Numbered from the stretch's first letter, positions 37,581-51,017 are shown. The stretch is DNA of 64,000 nucleotides from Pterois miles (GCA_947000775.1 CAMQGK010000299.1:434001-498000); one strand, 5' to 3'. Notes: a model not told the origin generated them from the letters alone. Made by a program: numbers and translations.

Positions 37581-38231
37581 GTAGCAAATGTGTAGTTTCT
37601 ATAGCTCTAAATGATGGTGGGAACGTAACAGAAGGAAGAGGTCCTTTGACATTGAACAGGAGACAAGAGTTTGTGGAAAAGGAGGATGGATGCCAGCAGG
37701 GGCGAAACTTTGATTTCAAAGTTCCAGCAGTTATTAGTAAAGGCACAAATCCTCTTAGTCTTTCAGATACCCCTACCTGAGGTAGAACAAAACAAGGCCA
37801 TGTTTTTTTTCTCCTAATTTTGATGACTGTGGTCAACAAAAATATTTTATACAGCAAAAAGGGATGAAAATTGATTAATATACTTGAAATATGTGCAGGG
37901 GAGGGGAGGCTACTTACTTAATCTTGTGTAATTTTTCATCTATTGCTTGGATTTAGTTCAAATTTGCACCATTAGTGCCCTAATATCTGCCCTACACCTC
38001 AAAATAATATGAATGTTAAAATATATATTTATTATAATCTATAAGTGCACAAATATATCTGTTCAACTCGTTTTTTGGTTGCTGCCGAAATAGCACAGAT
38101 CTGCATGACACTAGGATGGGGTGAATGTCATGTTATTCCATTGTACTATCAGTACACGCCAGTCAGCAGCACTGCCTCTGATTCAACAGATTCGACCAAC
38201 TGCATGATGGGATACATCCAAAAAAGTCTAA

Positions 38232-38683
38232 CTTATGGTGCCTTCAAAGGGGATTGTATTTACAACATGGGTCCATATGAATACCCCCTCATGTTGTATT
38301 CACGATGACTTGTGATGTGTTTATTGATGTTGTGAGAAATGGTGGAGCCCAAAGAAGTTCGTTTATTGGTGCATAATCAGTTAATATTGTACAGTGTATT
38401 GTAATTTTAGCCATATATTGTTTTTCTAGGTAATTTTCTAATAATGTCTGAGGAAAATGTTGATATTCTCAACGACCTCATCTTTCTCCTCTGTCATTAT
38501 GTCTTTGCGTGTCCTGCATCATGTTACTCACTCGCTAGCTTGCTAAACTGTGTGGCTTCTAGACTCAGACAGTAATGTTAATATTGTCGTTGCTTAGCGG
38601 CGGTGCTCTTAATGACATAATCACTTGAACGCAACGCATGTGGTGTTCAGGGCTTCCTAAGTCCCATTTGAAGGCACCAATAG
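38232..38683. mobile_element. MITE with 'TATGGTGCCTTCAAA' ends, full copy
   Basis: The left end CTTATGGTGCCTTCAAAGG and the right end CCCATTTGAAGGCACCAATAG are inverted copies. The internal segment TGTCTGAGGAAAATGTTGAT near 38445 recurs in a partial copy at 51018-51212, which confirms a dispersed family. It has no coding capacity. Confidence 0.75.
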
Positions 38684-38999
38684 TTTGACCAAATAGATAA
38701 AACTAGCAATAATATTATTAATAAGAAGACAAAGAAATTGAGAAATAATATGGGTTAAAACCTAAGTTTGGTTTAAGAGGGAAAAAAAGCATATTTTCTA
38801 TATTTTATTTAGGGATACAGTAAAAAATGAAAAGGCACTAGGCTAATTAGCATGACTAGCTTTAACTTTGAAATTAGAAAGGACATTCAGCAGCTAGAGC
38901 ACAATAGCTGTAGGTAAAGTCCATTCAACATCCACTTAAATCTCACTAGTCTGATAAAAAGAAACATGAGGAAACGTTTCCATCTGTGAGGGGAACAAA

Positions 39000-39264
39000 G
39001 AGTTGATTGTGGTGCGGTGAAGCCTGCCGTTGTTTTTCGCACGGAGTGAACCCCCTGCACCCCCGCCCCATCTCTGCTGCCTCCTTTTCATTTGCTGCTT
39101 TCTCATCGCGCCTGTGTGCGCCGCATCCATACCAAGATCCTCTCACTTAGTCCCCACATGTCCCCGCAGCTTTCACCGGATTTTATTACATAATAGAGCT
39201 CGTTATCACCTCAGAAACGCGGCGCCGCATCGCGTCTGACTGACAGCTGAACGCCGCTTTTACG
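39000..39264 (+). promoter_or_regulatory. Putative promoter and noncoding first exon of csdc2
   Basis: A locally GC-rich island (39030-39264) ends in TTTTACG followed by a strong GTAAGT donor at 39265. The next compatible acceptor is before the csdc2 start exon at 43906. Human CSDC2 also has a noncoding first exon. No open coding frame of note is present. The exon start is unknown. Confidence 0.5.
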
Positions 39265-39689
39265 GTAAGTAATCGTTAAATCGATCGGGGTTAGTGGCTG
39301 ATTTGTAGCGTGGCTTTACGCATCGGAGCCTTTTATTCTCTCTGTCTGGCAGACGGCGTCGCTTCACCAGCAGCATTGTCATAAAATTAACGGGTGACGG
39401 TTTTTAGCACAGATTTACCATGTCAACTGTCATTTTCTGTATGTTTTTAAGCCTATTTATGACATTTTTGGTGTCACATTTTTTGGCATCAGTTGAGCAT
39501 CCTGTCTCCTCCTTGTCTCAAGCTGCCACAGTGCGAGAATGTTCTGGAAACAACCCGCCTGAAGGGCTTTTATTTTGTAGTGAATTATTTAGGTTATGCC
39601 CGCCACACTTTAAAACAAAATATGCCATAAAACAAGCTATAAATAGCTCTAAGATGTAAGGCTAATTTAAAGTTTAAAGATAGGCTGTG

Positions 39690-39995
39690 TTTGTGTGTGT
39701 GAGTGTGCTCTTGTATTACTTATATAGTGGGGACATAAATGTGTTTACACAGTCACGTTGTGGGGACTGGCCTTCCTTTTGGGGACAAAATGCAAGTCCC
39801 CATAATATAAATCATCACTTTTTAGAGCAAAGACGTGGTTTAAGGAAAGGTTTAGGTTAAGGCTAGGTTTGGGTAGTAAATAGGCAAGTAACATTATGGT
39901 TATGGTTATGGTAAGTCTCCAGGAAATGAATGTAAGTCAATATAATGTCCTTTAAAGTAATGGAAACGCAACTATGTGTGTGTGTGTGCAGAGAA
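39690..39995. repeat. Teleost interspersed repeat rich in GTGGGGAC
   Basis: Contains AGTGGGGACATAAATGTG, TTGTGGGGACTGGCC, GGGGACAAAATGCAAGTCCC and a GGTTATGGTTATGG segment, ending in (TG)n. This combination recurs widely in fish genomes. Its class is not clear to me. It lies in csdc2 intron 1. Confidence 0.5.
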
Positions 39996-41399
39996 GATGA
40001 CGTGCCTCCCATGCTGATGCAGAGAGGAGTACAGACGGCCTCAGTGCCCTGGTTTCACAGGGAGGTGCTTTTTGCCTTTTGTCTCTCTTTTCAAAGCTCC
40101 TCCAGCTCTCTTCCGTCCTCCAGTCCAGTCTGGGATCTCTCTTTTCCCCCCATAAAAAGAAGTCCACTTGCTGGCCCAGTCTGGGCCCTAATAAGCCACT
40201 GAAAGAGGAGCTCAGCCAGTCAAGTTGCTGAATTATTCAGGCTACATATTTATGCCTTGTCATCCATTCAGTCATGGCATCAGTCGTCTCCGCAGTGCCA
40301 CCATGATGACAGGATGTTATCAGTACCACATAAACCCTATCTAACATGATACCAGGGTGACAGCTCGTCGGCCACTTACAGCATATTTCCACTAGATGGT
40401 TTTATAAACTGGAAAGATTAAAGCTACTCCTGTGGTGATGCTGGGGACTTTTAAACCCCTTTACTGTTTGGATGTGGCAAACAGAAGCCAACCAAAATCC
40501 CACTAGTTCTCTCATGTCACTCTGAAGTACAATTTGCCCTCCTCTAATCCTCTGTTATAATCCATTTGATTATTTCTTTTCCAAAGACATATGTATAGAC
40601 CCATGAGGTAATTTCAAGGAGTCGTTTGCTGGGTTTCCATTCAACTGTCAAGCAAATTTTAAGCAAACTTTTGAAATACTGCAAAAAAAAAGCAAATTAG
40701 ACTTGTTTACATCAACTGGTTTGGAGCGAATAAACCTGGCTTGTTGGCTTATTTGGTCAAAAGTTGGCCCTATTGGATACATGTGGCTGTAATCTTCCAG
40801 TAAATAGTCGAAGAAGTGAAAGTTGCGAATGCAAACTGGAAAGAAAACAAATCAGTTTGGCCATGCATTCATCTAACCATCTATGAGAAAAAAGATGAAG
40901 AGAGGAAAGATGTTTCAGGATTTGGGCAAGTTGTAATTGTGCTTTCATATCAGATAGTATTTGACCATGTTGTCCGAAGGCGAAGCATTCGCATGTTATG
41001 CTAATATCCGAGAAGACGGCGACGGCGGAAACAGCTGGTCAGTCGTGTCAGTTAAATGTTTGCTACGTCACAATTTATTCGAAAAATTTGTTTCCATAAC
41101 ACATTTAGCAAATTGACTATTTTTCAATATAGGCAAAATCCACCTCAAGTGAGCATAAACATTTTTTTTTTTGCCCAGTTGAGGAAGGTTAATCAGATTT
41201 TGCTGTTTCCATATTGCTTTTCTATTGCGATACTTCAAAATGTGCATTAAAATATGTGAATGGAAATATAGCTATTATTTATTAAACACATGATTACTGG
41301 ATATTGAAATAAGTTTGCAGAACACTTCCAAATAACAGGAATATATGAATAGTGAGGAATTACATAACTGTGAGGTCACAATTACATATTCATTACATA

Positions 41400-41640
41400 T
41401 ATATTCAGTGTCTTGAATTAAAGCTGGAGCAGAGTCCGAAGAGTTTGGCTCGGTTGACCAATCACAACTGAGTAGGCCAGCCGACCAATCAGAGCAGACT
41501 AGGCACTCAAACAGAGTGTTCCAGACAGAGGGCGAAAAGTGTTGATGCAGCACAGCTAGTACGAGAAAAATAAAGTGTTTTTGATGAGCATAATTACCAT
41601 AATTATAATTATAAGTAGCATAATTGGTCCTCTTTAATGT
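41400..41640. mobile_element. Diverged MITE related to the copy at 45826
   Basis: CCGACCAATCAGAGCAGACT and AGTGTTCCAGACAGAGGG match, with changes, CCAATGAGAGCAGACTGG and AGTGTTTCAGAGGG in the csdc2 3' UTR element. Its right end, CATAATTGGTCCTCTTTA, corresponds to that element's CATGATATGTCCCCTTTA. The left end is degraded. Confidence 0.5.
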
Positions 41641-42969
41641 AATTTCTGTTTATGTTTGTAAATGCTGCCTAGGAGAAAAATATTTTACAATGAAGTATTA
41701 TTCACCAGGTGATGATTCATTCAATAAGAATAATTTCAAACCAGCAGATGGAGGCTCGACCAATGGGGATACAGAGAAAGTTAGATGATAACACTAGCAA
41801 TGCTGAATTTTGAAAACAACAGAGAAGTGAAGGATTGCACTGATGATATTAAGTGTGTATAAATCACAATGCTGGCTTGTTAACCTCCAACCCCCATTGT
41901 CCAGGGTAAAAGACAGCCACCACCTCACCACGCACCCACAAAGTGCTATATTTAGACTGACAGCCAGAGAGGCAGAGTGTGATATTGAATAGAGCCTGTA
42001 GGGATTCACTCTGACACACACTGAATTCATCAGTCTTTGTCAAACACTCAGTCTGCAGATGTGACTTCAATACTAATATTCACCGGGAGGTGGCTGCTCA
42101 TGACCCCAAAAAACACATCCACCCACGTCTGTGTTGCAGGTTTCAGTGTAACTTGTCTGCAGAACAGTGACCCTGTAGCCTTTTGTATCTGTAGTGATCC
42201 AGCTAATGATACACTCATCACAACTGCCCCTTACAACATGACAATTAGGGTTGGTGTCACAGCACGGTGACGGAGCTCATTTGTCCTAAAATGACTGCCG
42301 TAAAAGCTTCAGAGAACAGCTTGTTGTTTAAATACAAGCCGTAAAGAGCAAACCTGTAATGGATGTTGGTCTTGGGCGAGTGGGGATTTTAATAATGTGT
42401 GATGAGCCAAGCCAAGCAGAGATGCTTCGGGGCAGGATTGTTATTTACATAATCTTGGGACCTTTTCAAAGCCAGCAAGATCACAGTCTGGCGCTCAAAA
42501 ATCAAATTGTTTTGCTAGTCTGATTTTTCTCACAGCAGCCTCCAGCTGTTGTACGCCTGGTTTTTATTATACAGCCAAAGCAAAAATCCACTCTGAAACA
42601 TACAGGTGGAACTCAGCCAATATCTCGGTCTGTTTGTGGTTAATTTTTCTTATTTTGACAACTTAGACAATATTTGTTTACTTGGTCAGTAGTAAATAGC
42701 TGTTAAATAATAAATATATTAATAAATACAAATATTTCACTGGTATCGGATCGGTACTTTGTATCTGCCGACACAGCAAGTTTGGAATCGGTATTGGGAA
42801 GGAAAAAATGTGTTGAACATTTCTTTATAAGACGCATTGAGGATAAGTGCCTCAAAGGACCAGAATGCAAAGCAGTCAGAGGACACACTTAGGGGTCAAC
42901 AATATATTACTCACCTTATCAGTACTGGGCAGTAATTTCTTCAAAAATGTTTCATCCTTATCCAGCAGA

Positions 42970-43251
42970 CAGAGCCAGCCCTAGGTATAGGTGGTATAGG
43001 CAAGTGCTAGGGGCGGCATCCATCCATAAGGTCACTCCAAATGAGGGGAGAAAAAAAATGAAACATGTAAAACTTTTACTATTTTTTACTAGTACTATTT
43101 TAATACTCTTATTTCAAAATATTACCAAAAAAAGACCACAGCAACATAACTACATAACCTATTTTTGAGTTGCCCTCACCCAAATGATGCGGTGCAAGGG
43201 CCGCCAGTTAAAATTTTGCCAAGGGCACCAAATTGGTCAGGGCCGGTTCTG
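42970..43251. mobile_element. MITE in csdc2 intron 1
   Basis: The left end CAGAGCCAGCCCT (42970-42982) and right end AGGGCCGGTTCTG (43239-43251) are inverted with two mismatches. Inside, GCTAGGGGCGGCATCCATCC and CAAGGGCCGCCAGTT repeat a second inverted pair. It has no coding capacity. Confidence 0.65.
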
Positions 43252-44065
43252 TCAACAAAATCATAAGTATATATTATTTCCTAATTTTAGGTGCTTCTTC
43301 AGCTTTGTGACATGCATTTTTAGATAATCCAGTGGGTTTTTAAGGGCTTATTTATTTTAAGAACAAGAGATTAGTCTGAACTCATAAAGGAGCATTAATC
43401 CTTCTGTTTATCTGAAATGTTCAAAGTCACCTTATTTGGAGATTTCAGTGGACAGACACTATAAATGTGCTTGCCTTTGTTGGAAATAAAGTTAATATCC
43501 AACATTTCTAAAACCTCTTGTGATTATTGAAGTCAGCCGGTTTCCCTTTTTATATTTCCTAAACCTGCAGTGTAATAGTCAGTATGTTACAGCAAAAAAA
43601 TTAAGGATCCACCAGCTGGAGAAACTGTGACGATTATGATATATTTTTCTACATTACCAGTGTACTAATTTACTAATATTTACTTACTTATGCTATATAT
43701 ATTTTTGAGTCATTGCAAGCATTTGGAAACAGGGTATTGTGTATTAAAAATCATTATTTTAGATGTTGAACTGTAACACATTGACTTCAGTGGCCACAGA
43801 ACTTACACCTGCATCAGTTTTTGTATTTGTCTACCTTTAATAATTAATAGACCCTTTCTTTCTCTCTCTGCCATCTCTCTTTCCTCCCTTGCTTTTTTAT
43901 TGCAGGGTACTGTTGGTGTAAGACCTCCTCTCTGAACGCCTCCCCACCCTAAGACACAATCTTGCCATGCAGGAGGTGTAACCCTCCTCCCTCTTTTTCC
44001 TTGTGCTCCACTGGCGGAGACGTAACAGAGAGAAAAAGAAGAACCCCAACCTCTAACCACTCAAG

Positions 44066-45397
44066 ATGTCAGACCCTGATGCCTCCTCGCCGGCGGACCA
44101 CTCGCTGCCGCTCACCTCCCCCCGGACCCCCCTGCAGCTCTCCTTCCCCTTCCTGAGGGAGGGCAGTCGGGTCTGGGAGAGGGAGCGGGAGAGGAAACCA
44201 CCTCAGCCTGGAGAGCTGCCCAGCCCGCTACCCACCAAACGCACCCGCACATACTCAGCGTGAGTAGGAGACATGCAAGTCTTTATATCCTTTTTTATTG
44301 TGCATTACATTTACTTTGATGTTTCATAAATGCCCACATCCAGAATCCAGAAATTGCAGTGTCATCGTTCCATCAGGGAAGCTTAAAAATAATATAATCA
44401 CAGTAATAATCACGGTAAGTATTTATGATGTCCCTCTCTCCCCCTCTGTTTCTGTCTCTCTTTCTCTGCAGGACAGTGCGAGCCAGATCAGGTCCAGTAT
44501 TTAAAGGGGTGTGTAAAAACTTCTCCAGGTCTCAGGGTCATGGATTCATACGCCCCTCTCATGGAGGAGAGGACATCTTTGTCCACATCTCTGAGTGAGT
44601 GAATTTGTTTAGTTTGCACTGTTTTCATGACATGAATTGACTTTGTGGAAATTGACCTGCTGTGTAGGTTCTTAGTATATTGTTTGGACCATAGATTGTA
44701 TATAAAAATGGACGATACATCTCCACTTCCTCCCACCATAGAAAAATGAAGCTATAATATCCCAGATATGGGAGGTGCCATCTTGAGATTTTGATGTTAT
44801 TTGGAGCCAGACTTGTGACCTATACTGCAGCCAGCCACCAGGGGGCGATCCAGATGTTTTGGCTTCACTTTTAGGGAACTGTCACGTCATCTATCTTTAT
44901 ATACAGTCTATGGTTTGGACTATCGAGAATGGAAGAATTAAAAAAGAAATTGTGTTTAACATAATCGGACATTTGTGCCACAAATGAGAATTGGACATGA
45001 AAATTGACGGTATGAAAGACACAAGCTTTTACCAGACAAGGAAGGTCTGAAAAGGGGATCAAGTTATGGGAAGTGTAGGATCCAGTCTTCAGGAGCTTGA
45101 CCCATACTAGAGACTAAAAGTCAGGATATATCTGCTGCATTTTCATCATCTGTCTCTAGCAAATACCTCAACTTCCTGCTTATTCATTGCTCATGAATGA
45201 ATCAGCAACAATTTTGTTGTTGTTTCCTGGACAGCATTGATGGAGAGTACGTGCCTATGGAAGGGGACGAGGTCACATACAAGGTGTGCCCCATCCCTCC
45301 CAAGAACCAGAAGATCCAGGCTGTGGAGGTGGTGCTCACCCACCTGAATCCAGTCACCAAGCACGAGACCTGGTCAGGTCAGATCATCAGCTCCTAG
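44066..45397 (+). CDS. csdc2: Cold shock domain-containing protein C2 (PIPPin)
   Basis: Coding exons 44066-44259, 44472-44594 and 45235-45397 give 159 residues (human 153). The protein binds RNA, in mammals including 3' UTRs of histone H1 and H3.3 mRNAs in brain. The N-terminal part is Pro/Ser-rich and disordered, with FPFLREGSRVWERERERK and LPSPLPTKRTRTYSA, both matching human CSDC2. The cold shock domain spans about residues 75-140: an RNP1-like segment KNFSRSQGHGFI (80-91), the RNP2-like segment DIFVHIS (99-105), then EYVPMEGDEVTYKVCPIPP. The C-terminus HETWSGQIISS is family-typical. The exon holding the ATG begins at acceptor 43905/43906, so about 160 nt are 5' UTR there. Splice phases agree. 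Confidence 0.95.
44688..44914. mobile_element. MITE in csdc2 intron 3
   Basis: A 19-bp near-perfect inverted end pair: ACCATAGATTGTATATAAA at the left and TTTATATACAGTCTATGGT at the right. It has the CACCAGGGGGCGATCCAGA segment common in fish elements with this 'ccatagactgtatataaa' terminus. No transposase is encoded. Confidence 0.75.
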
Positions 45398-47600
45398 ACC
45401 AGTGCTCCAGGCTGCAAAGGAAAAAAAAAAGGGGGATGTAGTTTTAGGTTTTATGTTCTTCGGGGTGTGAGGTTTGGGACCAGGTGTTGGGAAGAGGGAT
45501 TGGGGCTCGGTTATCGAACGGTGTTGGAGAAATGTTTTAGTTTGAGGTTAAGGCTGGCAATTATGCTTTGAATGTATATGTTTGAATGTTTTCCTTTAGC
45601 GGTCATCATTTGGGTTTGGATGTTTTGTTTGAGATTTAGGGTTCAGGGCTTGGTGACAATTTTTACTTCGACTTATAAGGGATATATTTTAGTTGGGAAA
45701 TTAGTGGTTGTTAGGGAAGTGATGTCTTGACTCGGGATGCTAAAGAGGCCGAATCACATTTTGAGCAAATTTGACCCAGTTGAGCTATACTGAAACTCGA
45801 CTTGCACACTGCAGACAGGAGAGTTTAAAGGGGACATATCATGAAAAACACATTTCTGACATTTTGGTTTCTGGAGTGCCTACCTGCAAACTCTGATATA
45901 AGACAACCCATGTGCATATTTTCCTCACAAGCCAATGAGAGCAGACTGGGCTTTTTCAGGAGGGGGTCTTAAAGAGACAGGCGCTAAAACAGTGTTTCAG
46001 AGGGTGAATACAGACAATAGGAGAAATACTGTGTTTTTAGAACATTAAATCATGTAAACATGTTCTTGTTGAAACCCCAAGTATGAGTATGAACCTAAAA
46101 ATGAGCATGATATGTCCCCTTTAGGTTTCAAGGGACCAGCTCAGTGAGTTCTGAACTTCAATCCCGCTTTTAATTTCCTTCTTTTTACAACTGATGTAAA
46201 TGACATGCCAACACTGCCAAAAGTCATGTGACAAACATCTGATTGAAAAGAAAAATGCACAATTTAGCCATATTGTGTCTGTGTTTACAAAGGCAGATGG
46301 AGATAGTTGCCTCGCAGCAAATTAAAAAAAGGAAATTACATTTACCAAATGACATTTGTGACCCTCTCTGTTGTTTATGACAACAGCTGCTTAGATCTGC
46401 CTTCATCACACTGCCTTCAGAAAACAGGAACATTTTAAGGTGCTTTTAGATAGCACACACAACCCTGCTAGTGCACGGCTGCCAAACGGAAACAATCAAT
46501 GCACTTACAGTGGAAAGCATCTTTGACAAAGATCCAAATAGCTCGTAATGTGTTTCGGCCTCAAGAGCTGCGATAAAGCACTATAAACAAGGAATTATTT
46601 TCCTTCTTAGTATTGTAGCACTACTGTATTTTGTCTACTTGGCAAGTGTAGAAATCCGGTATTATTGTAGCCAGCTCCTATGACGGTCTTAAGTTTTGGT
46701 GGTAGAGACGGTAGCTGGAAGTATAGTGTGGGCCTGCCACTGGGAAACCAGGCCAGAGGGTTTTTGGTTGGGGAAGGAAACCGGAGAGGGAGGAAAGTCG
46801 AGGAACGGGCAGAGGATGGAGTGATAATCTGTAGATGTACTTGAAATGTTACAAAGCACGTGTAATCAGAAAGCGAGCAGTCAAATAAGCCGATAAAGGA
46901 GGATAATAATCAGCATTGGATTTTAAAGAGGAAGGTCAAGCTGAGGAAGAGTCCAGTAAGTTTTGTATGTCACGGCAAACAACTGTGGGGGAGAAAAAAA
47001 GAGAAAAAAAAAAGCAAAAGCTTCCTGATGTAAGTTTAAAAAGACTATTTATTTATTGACTTATTTATTTTCATTTGCAACTATGAGACCATCAGGTGTT
47101 TGGTAATTAAAAGCTGCATTTATAAGTACTTGTAAGCCTATTTGAATACACTGCACACCTCACTCTAATGATACTACCCTGTTAATATCCCTTTGCTACT
47201 GTCATGTCGTCATTGACGGGCAAAAAAAAAAAAAAACCTTTCCGAACAGAAGTTTCTAATTTCTACATAATCCTTGTCTAATTTTTAATAACTATGTGAT
47301 GTTCAAAATAACAAGCAGTAGTCGGCATGTGCCGCTCTGTTTGTCGTCTTTTTTTTTGTTTTTATGAACGTGTTGATTCTGTTTCATCATGCAGTGACTA
47401 ACACAGCCGGAGCCTTCAGAGTAGCGTCGTCGTCACATCTCCCATCATGCATCTTTGATTTGTCGTGTGACTTAACGCCATAGTAACACGCTGGTTTCTT
47501 TACTGTGAGAGAAACACGTTGGATTGTGTTCACAAGCACTTTTATTTCTGTCCAATCACTGTGACACTGTCTTTTGTCATTAAGTTAAAGTTTGAATAAA
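45398..47600 (+). other. 3' UTR of csdc2 with polyadenylation signal
   Basis: The stop is 45395-45397. AATAAA at 47595-47600 is the most likely end, giving about 2.2 kb. The UTR contains a MITE with perfect 18-bp inverted ends (45826-46123). No coding frame of note is present. Confidence 0.55.
45826..46123. mobile_element. MITE with perfect 18-bp inverted ends in csdc2 3' UTR
   Basis: TAAAGGGGACATATCATG at 45826-45843 is exactly inverted at 46106-46123. The element is 298 bp and has no coding capacity. A truncated relative is at 61931 in gucy2c intron 11. Confidence 0.85.
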
Positions 47601-48040
47601 ACGTACTACTGTATTCACAGACCTGCGTGGGAATCTTATTCAGATAATTTAAGACTGTTGTGTGCTCGTTGAGTCTTTCTAGTCGTCACTGGTGTCAGTA
47701 CAAAGAGGAGTAACTGGGGCGGCTATTTTGAGAGCCCTCTGTGACAAAGCTTTTGCCTCAGTGTCTCAGACAGGCTGCTGTTTGGGATCTTAGAAAATGT
47801 TCATCTGGGTTTTTGTTTTGGCACAGACTCTATTGTATCCATGTCTTCCATGAGAGGGCACCCCAGCACAAATAACCTGCCAGTTCATTACATGACTCTC
47901 CATGGTGGGCCTAAAACACATCAGTGCATGTAAAAAAGAACACACCACATACAAAAGTACAGTACTTAAAGTTAAATGGTGAAAAAAGTATTCATATTAT
48001 TGAAAAATGTTAAATCTAAGTATCTATGTATAAGGAGCAA
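47601..48040. other. Intergenic DNA downstream of csdc2
   Basis: About 440 bp of AT-rich sequence after the csdc2 polyadenylation signal. No gene or repeat family is recognised. Confidence 0.5.
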
Positions 48041-48044
48041 AATG

Positions 48045-48425
48045 TCCATCCATCCATCCATCGTCAACCGCTTATCCCATTAGGGGTCGGGGGGGGCTGG
48101 AGCCGATCCCAGCTGGCATAGGGCGGAAGGGGCGGGGTTCACCCTGGACAGGTCGCCAGTCCATCGCAGGGCACATAGAGACAGACAACATATAGACAGA
48201 CAACCATTCACACTCACATCCACACCTACGGGCAATTTAGAGTCATCAATTAACCTAAACAGCATGTCTTTGGACTGTGGGAGGAAGCGGGGGTAGCGGG
48301 GGGAAAACCAAGATTAGAGGGGGGGAAGATGCAAACTCCAAAAAGAACAGTCCCAAGTCCAAAGAGGGAATCGAACCTGCGATTCTTTTGGTGTGAGAAA
48401 AAAGGGCTAATCACTGCAACAGTGT
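48045..48425 (-). mobile_element. SINE copy, minus strand, degraded or poorly read
   Basis: It begins with the CCATCCATCCATCG tail, followed by GTCAACCGCTTATCCCATTA and CACCCTGGACAGGTCGCC, and ends near CTAATCACTGCAACAGTG. From about 48290 onward the match to the family decays into G and A runs. No target-site duplication is visible. Confidence 0.75.
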
Positions 48426-48840
<415 letters not shown>

Positions 48841-48890
48841 TAAATATAAATAAATGTTTAATTGAAATGAAATTGTATCAATTAAATAAT

Positions 48891-49194
48891 CCATCCATCC
48901 ATCCATCGTCAACCGCTTAGGCGGTTAGGGGGGGGGGGGGGGGGGGGGCCCCCCCCGGGGGGGGGGGGGGGGGGGGGGGTTCACCCTGGACAGGTCGCCA
49001 GTCCATCGCAGGGCACATAGAGACAGATAACACCGAGAAAAAATTAACAAAAAAAAGGGGAGTACCCGGAGAAAACCCACGCTTACACGGGGAGAACATG
49101 CAAACTCCACACAGAAGAGTCCCAAGCCGGAATCGAACCCGCGACCCTCTTGCTGTGAGGCGAGAGTGCTAACCACTGCACCACCGTGCAGCCC
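48891..49194 (-). mobile_element. SINE copy with 14-bp target-site duplication
   Basis: It is flanked by ATCAATTAAATAAT at 48877-48890 and again at 49195-49208, a clean duplication. On the plus strand it runs from CCATCCATCCATCCATCG to CTAACCACTGCACCACC and has the B-box complement GGAATCGAACCC. A segment at 48928-48979 that should be SINE body is instead G, C and G homopolymers, so the sequence there is unreliable. Confidence 0.85.
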
Positions 49195-50239
49195 ATCAAT
49201 TAAATAATGCTGACATTTATTTTTTTTTCCATTATTTTTAATGGATTATTTATTTATTTATCGAGTCATTTGTTTATATTTTTTTTTTCTGTCCTTCATA
49301 CATATCACACTGCATTAATCCTACCAAATGAGGTCCATAAGACAAAATGTAAAAAAAAGACAAAATCCTGATATGAAAGATGAACATGAGAGTCCGGGCA
49401 CAGCTGTGCTTTATTGGTTTGATTTTCCTACAATAATAAAACAAAGACAGTGATAGGGAAATGCAGTAATATCCTGAGAAACGGACCACTGGATCATCAT
49501 TTAAATAAAATGTAAGGAGCACGTTTTTATTGTTTTTTATTTTATACATTATATTATTTTTCATCACAAAGCATCGATTACAGCGATGAAGCAAAGCACA
49601 CACACATTTTATTGCCAGGTTCAGGTTGGTCCACTGATGTCACGGTGATAGATGAGTAACACGAGGAAATGTGGGAAATCTGGTCACCCACTGATAGTTT
49701 TGATCGAGTGTGTGTGTGTGTGTGTGCGTGTGTGTGTGGTCACACCACTGCTCAGACACCAGAGTTAATTGACTGTGTGTAACCTGATCATTTACACATT
49801 CATTAAGCTGAAGAGATTGGAGTGAGGAGGATTAATTCACTTCCTTCAATCTGCCCTGGTGACTGTATTACAGGGTTTTTATGTGCTACATATGGTACAG
49901 ACACACAGTACAGAAAGCCTCTGAACTGACCCACAGAAGGGTGTGTGTGGTTTTATAGCTTGTTATCTTGGATGAATTTTATGGCCAGACCGACCTTTGC
50001 TCTTCTGCTTTTCTCCCCTTGATTTCCTTCCCGCGAACTGTCTTTCAGACATTTACAAGCTGTATCTGTTTGCAGTCTGACTGTCTCTGACACATACAGT
50101 CATAACACACACACACTGGACATAAAGGTGACACACCCTTAAGAAATAGCAGCTTTTTGAAATGTAAAGACAGAAATAATAATGTAAACGTAATTATTGG
50201 GAACATTTTAAATAAAACAAACCTCCATAATAGAGGCTT

Positions 50240-50765
50240 TAGCTGTGTTTCAAATTAACCAATCACATTCAGATGCATGCCTATGGGTAGATAGCACACA
50301 CCTACTTCACACCACCTAATGAAAGTGACTGTGATTACATCCAGATTAAAGTCAGCTGTTGTAGGAGGGGCAGCGTCAAAACCATCATCGATAAATGAGG
50401 AAAATGTGGCACCAAAAGATCAAGACAACCCTCAAAAGTTGATGAGAGGACGAGTCAGTACCTGACCTCTTGGCTACCAAGAGGTCAGGTACTGCCACTA
50501 CTATCTACTACTACTACTATTATCTCCTGTATTCTGCATGTCTGGGCTAACGGGGTACGGTGGAAAAAACAGTAACCCGTTCCCCCAAAAAGGTGCATTC
50601 AGGCCAGAGTGAATAATGCTGTAAGACTCAGTCACTCTAAACCATGTGGGAAAATGATCTGATGAGACAAAGGTTGAGGCCTTAGTAAAAAACACGTTTG
50701 GTGGGAGCATCACTGTAGCCACTGTGAAGCGTGGCGGTAGCATCATGCTATAGGATCTACGGGTG
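50240..50765 (+). pseudogene. Decayed Tc1-like element
   Basis: CAATCACATTCAGATGCATG and the following region resemble the 5' part of fish Tc1 elements. Further on, ATTCAGGCCAGAGTGAATAA, CTGATGAGACAAAGGTTGAG and ACTGTGAAGCGTGGCGGTAG recall transposase sequence around the first catalytic Asp (the D-ETK and TVKHGGGS segments). Stops and gaps abound. Confidence 0.45.
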
Positions 50766-51017
50766 TCGTCAAATGGCGTCGTGTTTACCATGATGATGAG
50801 ATGGGAAGTCGTGTACACGATATGCGTGACGTTCAAGTGGTTCGGTCATGAAGAGCTCCGCTGCTAAGCAATATCAATGTTACTGTCCGAATCTATATAT
50901 TGTATAATATACTGTATAATATTAACTATAATATTAACTATTAACTAAGATACACAATACAAGAAACTGAAATCAAATCAGCTAAATGGACTTCAACCAT
51001 CATTTATTTCATTATTT

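Larger units (their letters stand above)
36273..38990. other. Intergenic region between aco2 and csdc2
   Basis: AT-rich sequence without recognisable genes. It holds two short inverted-repeat elements (37407-37580 and 38232-38683). Small frames at 38045-38308 and 37483-37857 lie over repeats and show no protein features. Confidence 0.55.

Noticed and set aside
39898..39912. GGTTATGGTTATGG resembling a telomere-like repeat
   Set aside because: It is very short, does not match TTAGGG and is part of an interspersed fish repeat.
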